Assembly: GCA_001701135.1 (NCBI GenBank)
Contig: DAAN01000030.1
Span: 248,001 to 312,000, forward strand
Direction: 5' to 3'
Length of the DNA: 64,000 nucleotides
Source of the DNA: Bacteroidales bacterium H3
GTDB taxonomy: Bacteria; Bacteroidota; Bacteroidia; Bacteroidales; Muribaculaceae
Shown piece by piece: positions 62,754 through 64,000 of the stretch (its first letter is position 1; every line of letters starts with the position of its first letter). The notes beneath the pieces were generated by a model. It searched no databases. It saw nothing but the letters and a program-made list of their open reading frames with translations, and was not told where the DNA came from. The translations under genes and the position numbers were made by a program.

Positions 62754-64000
62754 ATGAATACATTCATCAAGTCAACTTTTTCCTCAGTACTGCTTACATT
62801 CTTCCTATTTGTAACATCGTGCTCGGGCACCGGCAAACCGGGTCAGGATCGGGAGCCGGCAGCCAACGCCGACTCTATCGGAAACGCCTCGGCCGCAGGC
62901 GCGCTTGTAGTCAGAACCGGCGGTTGTGCACATGACACCCGGGCTGCTATCGCGCGGCTCGACAGCGTGATCAGGCAACGCTCTGAAATCGAGAAGGAGA
63001 AACAGCTCGACATAATCAAGGCTCGCAAGCGCATAAATGCAGCCGAGAGCGACGAAGAGCGGTTCAACAACATGAAGCTCTACCTATATGAATACCGCAA
63101 ATATAATCTCGACACATTGCTGACACTGGCACGGCAATGGGTGAAAATGGCTCAGGAAATAGGCAACGACTCAATGGTGTGGCGCGCCAGACTCATGGAA
63201 GCCGAAGGTCTGAAAGGAACGGGACAGTTCTTCGAGGCGCTACGAATGCTCGAATCTTTCCCCGACGAATGGAAAAAGGTGTTTCGGGCAAGATTGCTCA
63301 ATCGCTATGTATCCATTTATTATTCATTGTCCGACATGGCTGTCAGCCCGACAGAGAAAGATTTGTACACCGCCCGGCTGAACGCCTACCGCGACACCAT
63401 CATCAGGGAATCCGAGCCCGGTTCGCTTTCCTACTGGATGAACCTGATCGAATACCACAGCGCATTGGAGCCACCGGCCAAGACGCTGGCCGAAATAGAC
63501 TCTATGCCCCGGAAAATTGTGGAGCAGGCCGATCCGGGTGTACTGGCATATTTGCGCGGACGCACCCTCGAACGTCTCGGACGACGCGACGAAGCTAAAT
63601 ATCATTACGCCATCGGCGCCGCTTTTGATCTCTGCTTGTCGGTGCGTAAGTATGAATCGCTTCAGGAACTTTCGCGTATGCTCTCGGAAGATGGTGACGA
63701 CAGCCGCGCATACCGCTACATAATGATGTCGCTCGACGACATGCGCAACAGCAATGCACACGGACGCATGCGTCGGGTTGTGGAATATATGCCCATCGTG
63801 GCATCGGCATATTCAAGCGCGGAAGCATCGGCCAACCGCGTCCGCACCATCCAGCTCATGACAGTAACCGCACTGGCCATCGCGCTGGCAGTTGCCATTT
63901 TCTTCATCTACAAGAAAAACCGCCGTCTGGTCACCGAGCGCCGTCGCCTGCACTATAAAAATGAAGAGCTTGAGCAACTCCGCAACAAACTGAGCGAAGC
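62754..64000 (+). CDS. DUF6377-like TPR membrane sensor/regulator, N-terminal part (cut by window edge)
   Basis: 415 codons are visible and the frame is open at the right edge. MNTFIKSTFSSVLLTFFLFVTSCS gives a signal peptide with a lipobox-like Cys23. The stretch RLDSVIRQRSEIEKEKQLDIIK near residue 68 is the usual opening of the Bacteroidota DUF6377 family. It is followed by TPR-like helices (LARQWVKMAQEIGND, RLMEAEGLKGTGQFFEAL), one membrane helix (about 364-382, LMTVTALAIALAVAIFFIY) and the start of a coiled coil. Family members often end in a DNA-binding or further signalling part, which is outside the window. Confidence 0.78.
   Translation, partial: MNTFIKSTFSSVLLTFFLFVTSCSGTGKPGQDREPAANADSIGNASAAGALVVRTGGCAHDTRAAIARLDSVIRQRSEIEKEKQLDIIKARKRINAAESDEERFNNMKLYLYEYRKYNLDTLLTLARQWVKMAQEIGNDSMVWRARLMEAEGLKGTGQFFEALRMLESFPDEWKKVFRARLLNRYVSIYYSLSDMAVSPTEKDLYTARLNAYRDTIIRESEPGSLSYWMNLIEYHSALEPPAKTLAEIDSMPRKIVEQADPGVLAYLRGRTLERLGRRDEAKYHYAIGAAFDLCLSVRKYESLQELSRMLSEDGDDSRAYRYIMMSLDDMRNSNAHGRMRRVVEYMPIVASAYSSAEASANRVRTIQLMTVTALAIALAVAIFFIYKKNRRLVTERRRLHYKNEELEQLRNKLSE

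Overview
The window looks like chromosome of a Bacteroidales bacterium, most plausibly Muribaculaceae or a close relative. The signs are many promoters of the Bacteroidota type (TTTG, then TAnnTTTG), start codons without strong Shine-Dalgarno sites, an L13 gene opening with GTG, Bacteroidota-type families (DUF4136 lipoprotein, a DUF6377-like TPR sensor, a methylmalonyl-CoA mutase pair) and many lipoproteins and secreted glycosidases. Assignment below order is inference, because no rRNA is present. No tRNA, rRNA, CRISPR array, insertion sequence or phage gene was seen.

Left third (about 1-22.2 kb, all minus strand). After a truncated exported protein at the edge and two accessory genes (GNAT acetyltransferase, S15/CocE-type hydrolase), there is one tightly packed operon of 18 genes read from 22199 down to 2772. 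It resembles the aryl polyene (APE) pathways of Bacteroidota: a ketoreductase, three ketosynthases (two with an additional half-ketosynthase domain), a hot-dog dehydratase, a thioesterase, two acyl carrier proteins, a SAM methyltransferase, an LpxL-like and a PlsC-like acyltransferase, an AMP-dependent ligase, a LolA-like carrier, an MMPL/RND exporter with a degenerate acyltransferase-methyltransferase tail, two CrtI-like FAD oxidoreductases and an alpha/beta hydrolase. Nearly every junction overlaps or is a few bases apart, so it is probably one transcript making, acylating and exporting a polyene lipid to the outer membrane. No ammonia lyase or dialkylresorcinol enzymes are present, so the starter acid and final product are open.

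Middle (22.4-44 kb). Plus-strand cell-biology genes follow: a DEDDy exonuclease with a histone-H1-like tail, prolyl oligopeptidase, a BamE-like lipoprotein, an MBL hydrolase, PriA, an amidase, an MlaD-type MCE protein and a CBM20-GH77 4-alpha-glucanotransferase. Then come a ClC channel, a thioredoxin-fold protein without redox cysteines and a dicarboxylate-type symporter (minus), and a DUF389 protein followed by rplM-rpsI-rpsB-tsf (plus), with possible RNA leaders before L13 and S2.

Right third (44-64 kb). This holds GH3 beta-glucosidase and type I pullulanase, a DUF4136 lipoprotein, an MBOAT/SGNH-like/solute-binding operon (probable surface O-acylation), methylmalonyl-CoA mutase mutA-mutB, a small acidic protein coupled to agmatine deiminase and N-carbamoylputrescine amidase (agmatine to putrescine), a single-chain ABC-ATPase-DUF4435 protein resembling a fused PARIS (AriA-AriB) anti-phage system, homoserine O-acetyltransferase, and the start of a DUF6377-like sensor cut by the window edge.

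The two most interesting loci are the APE-like cluster and the fused ATPase-DUF4435 protein.
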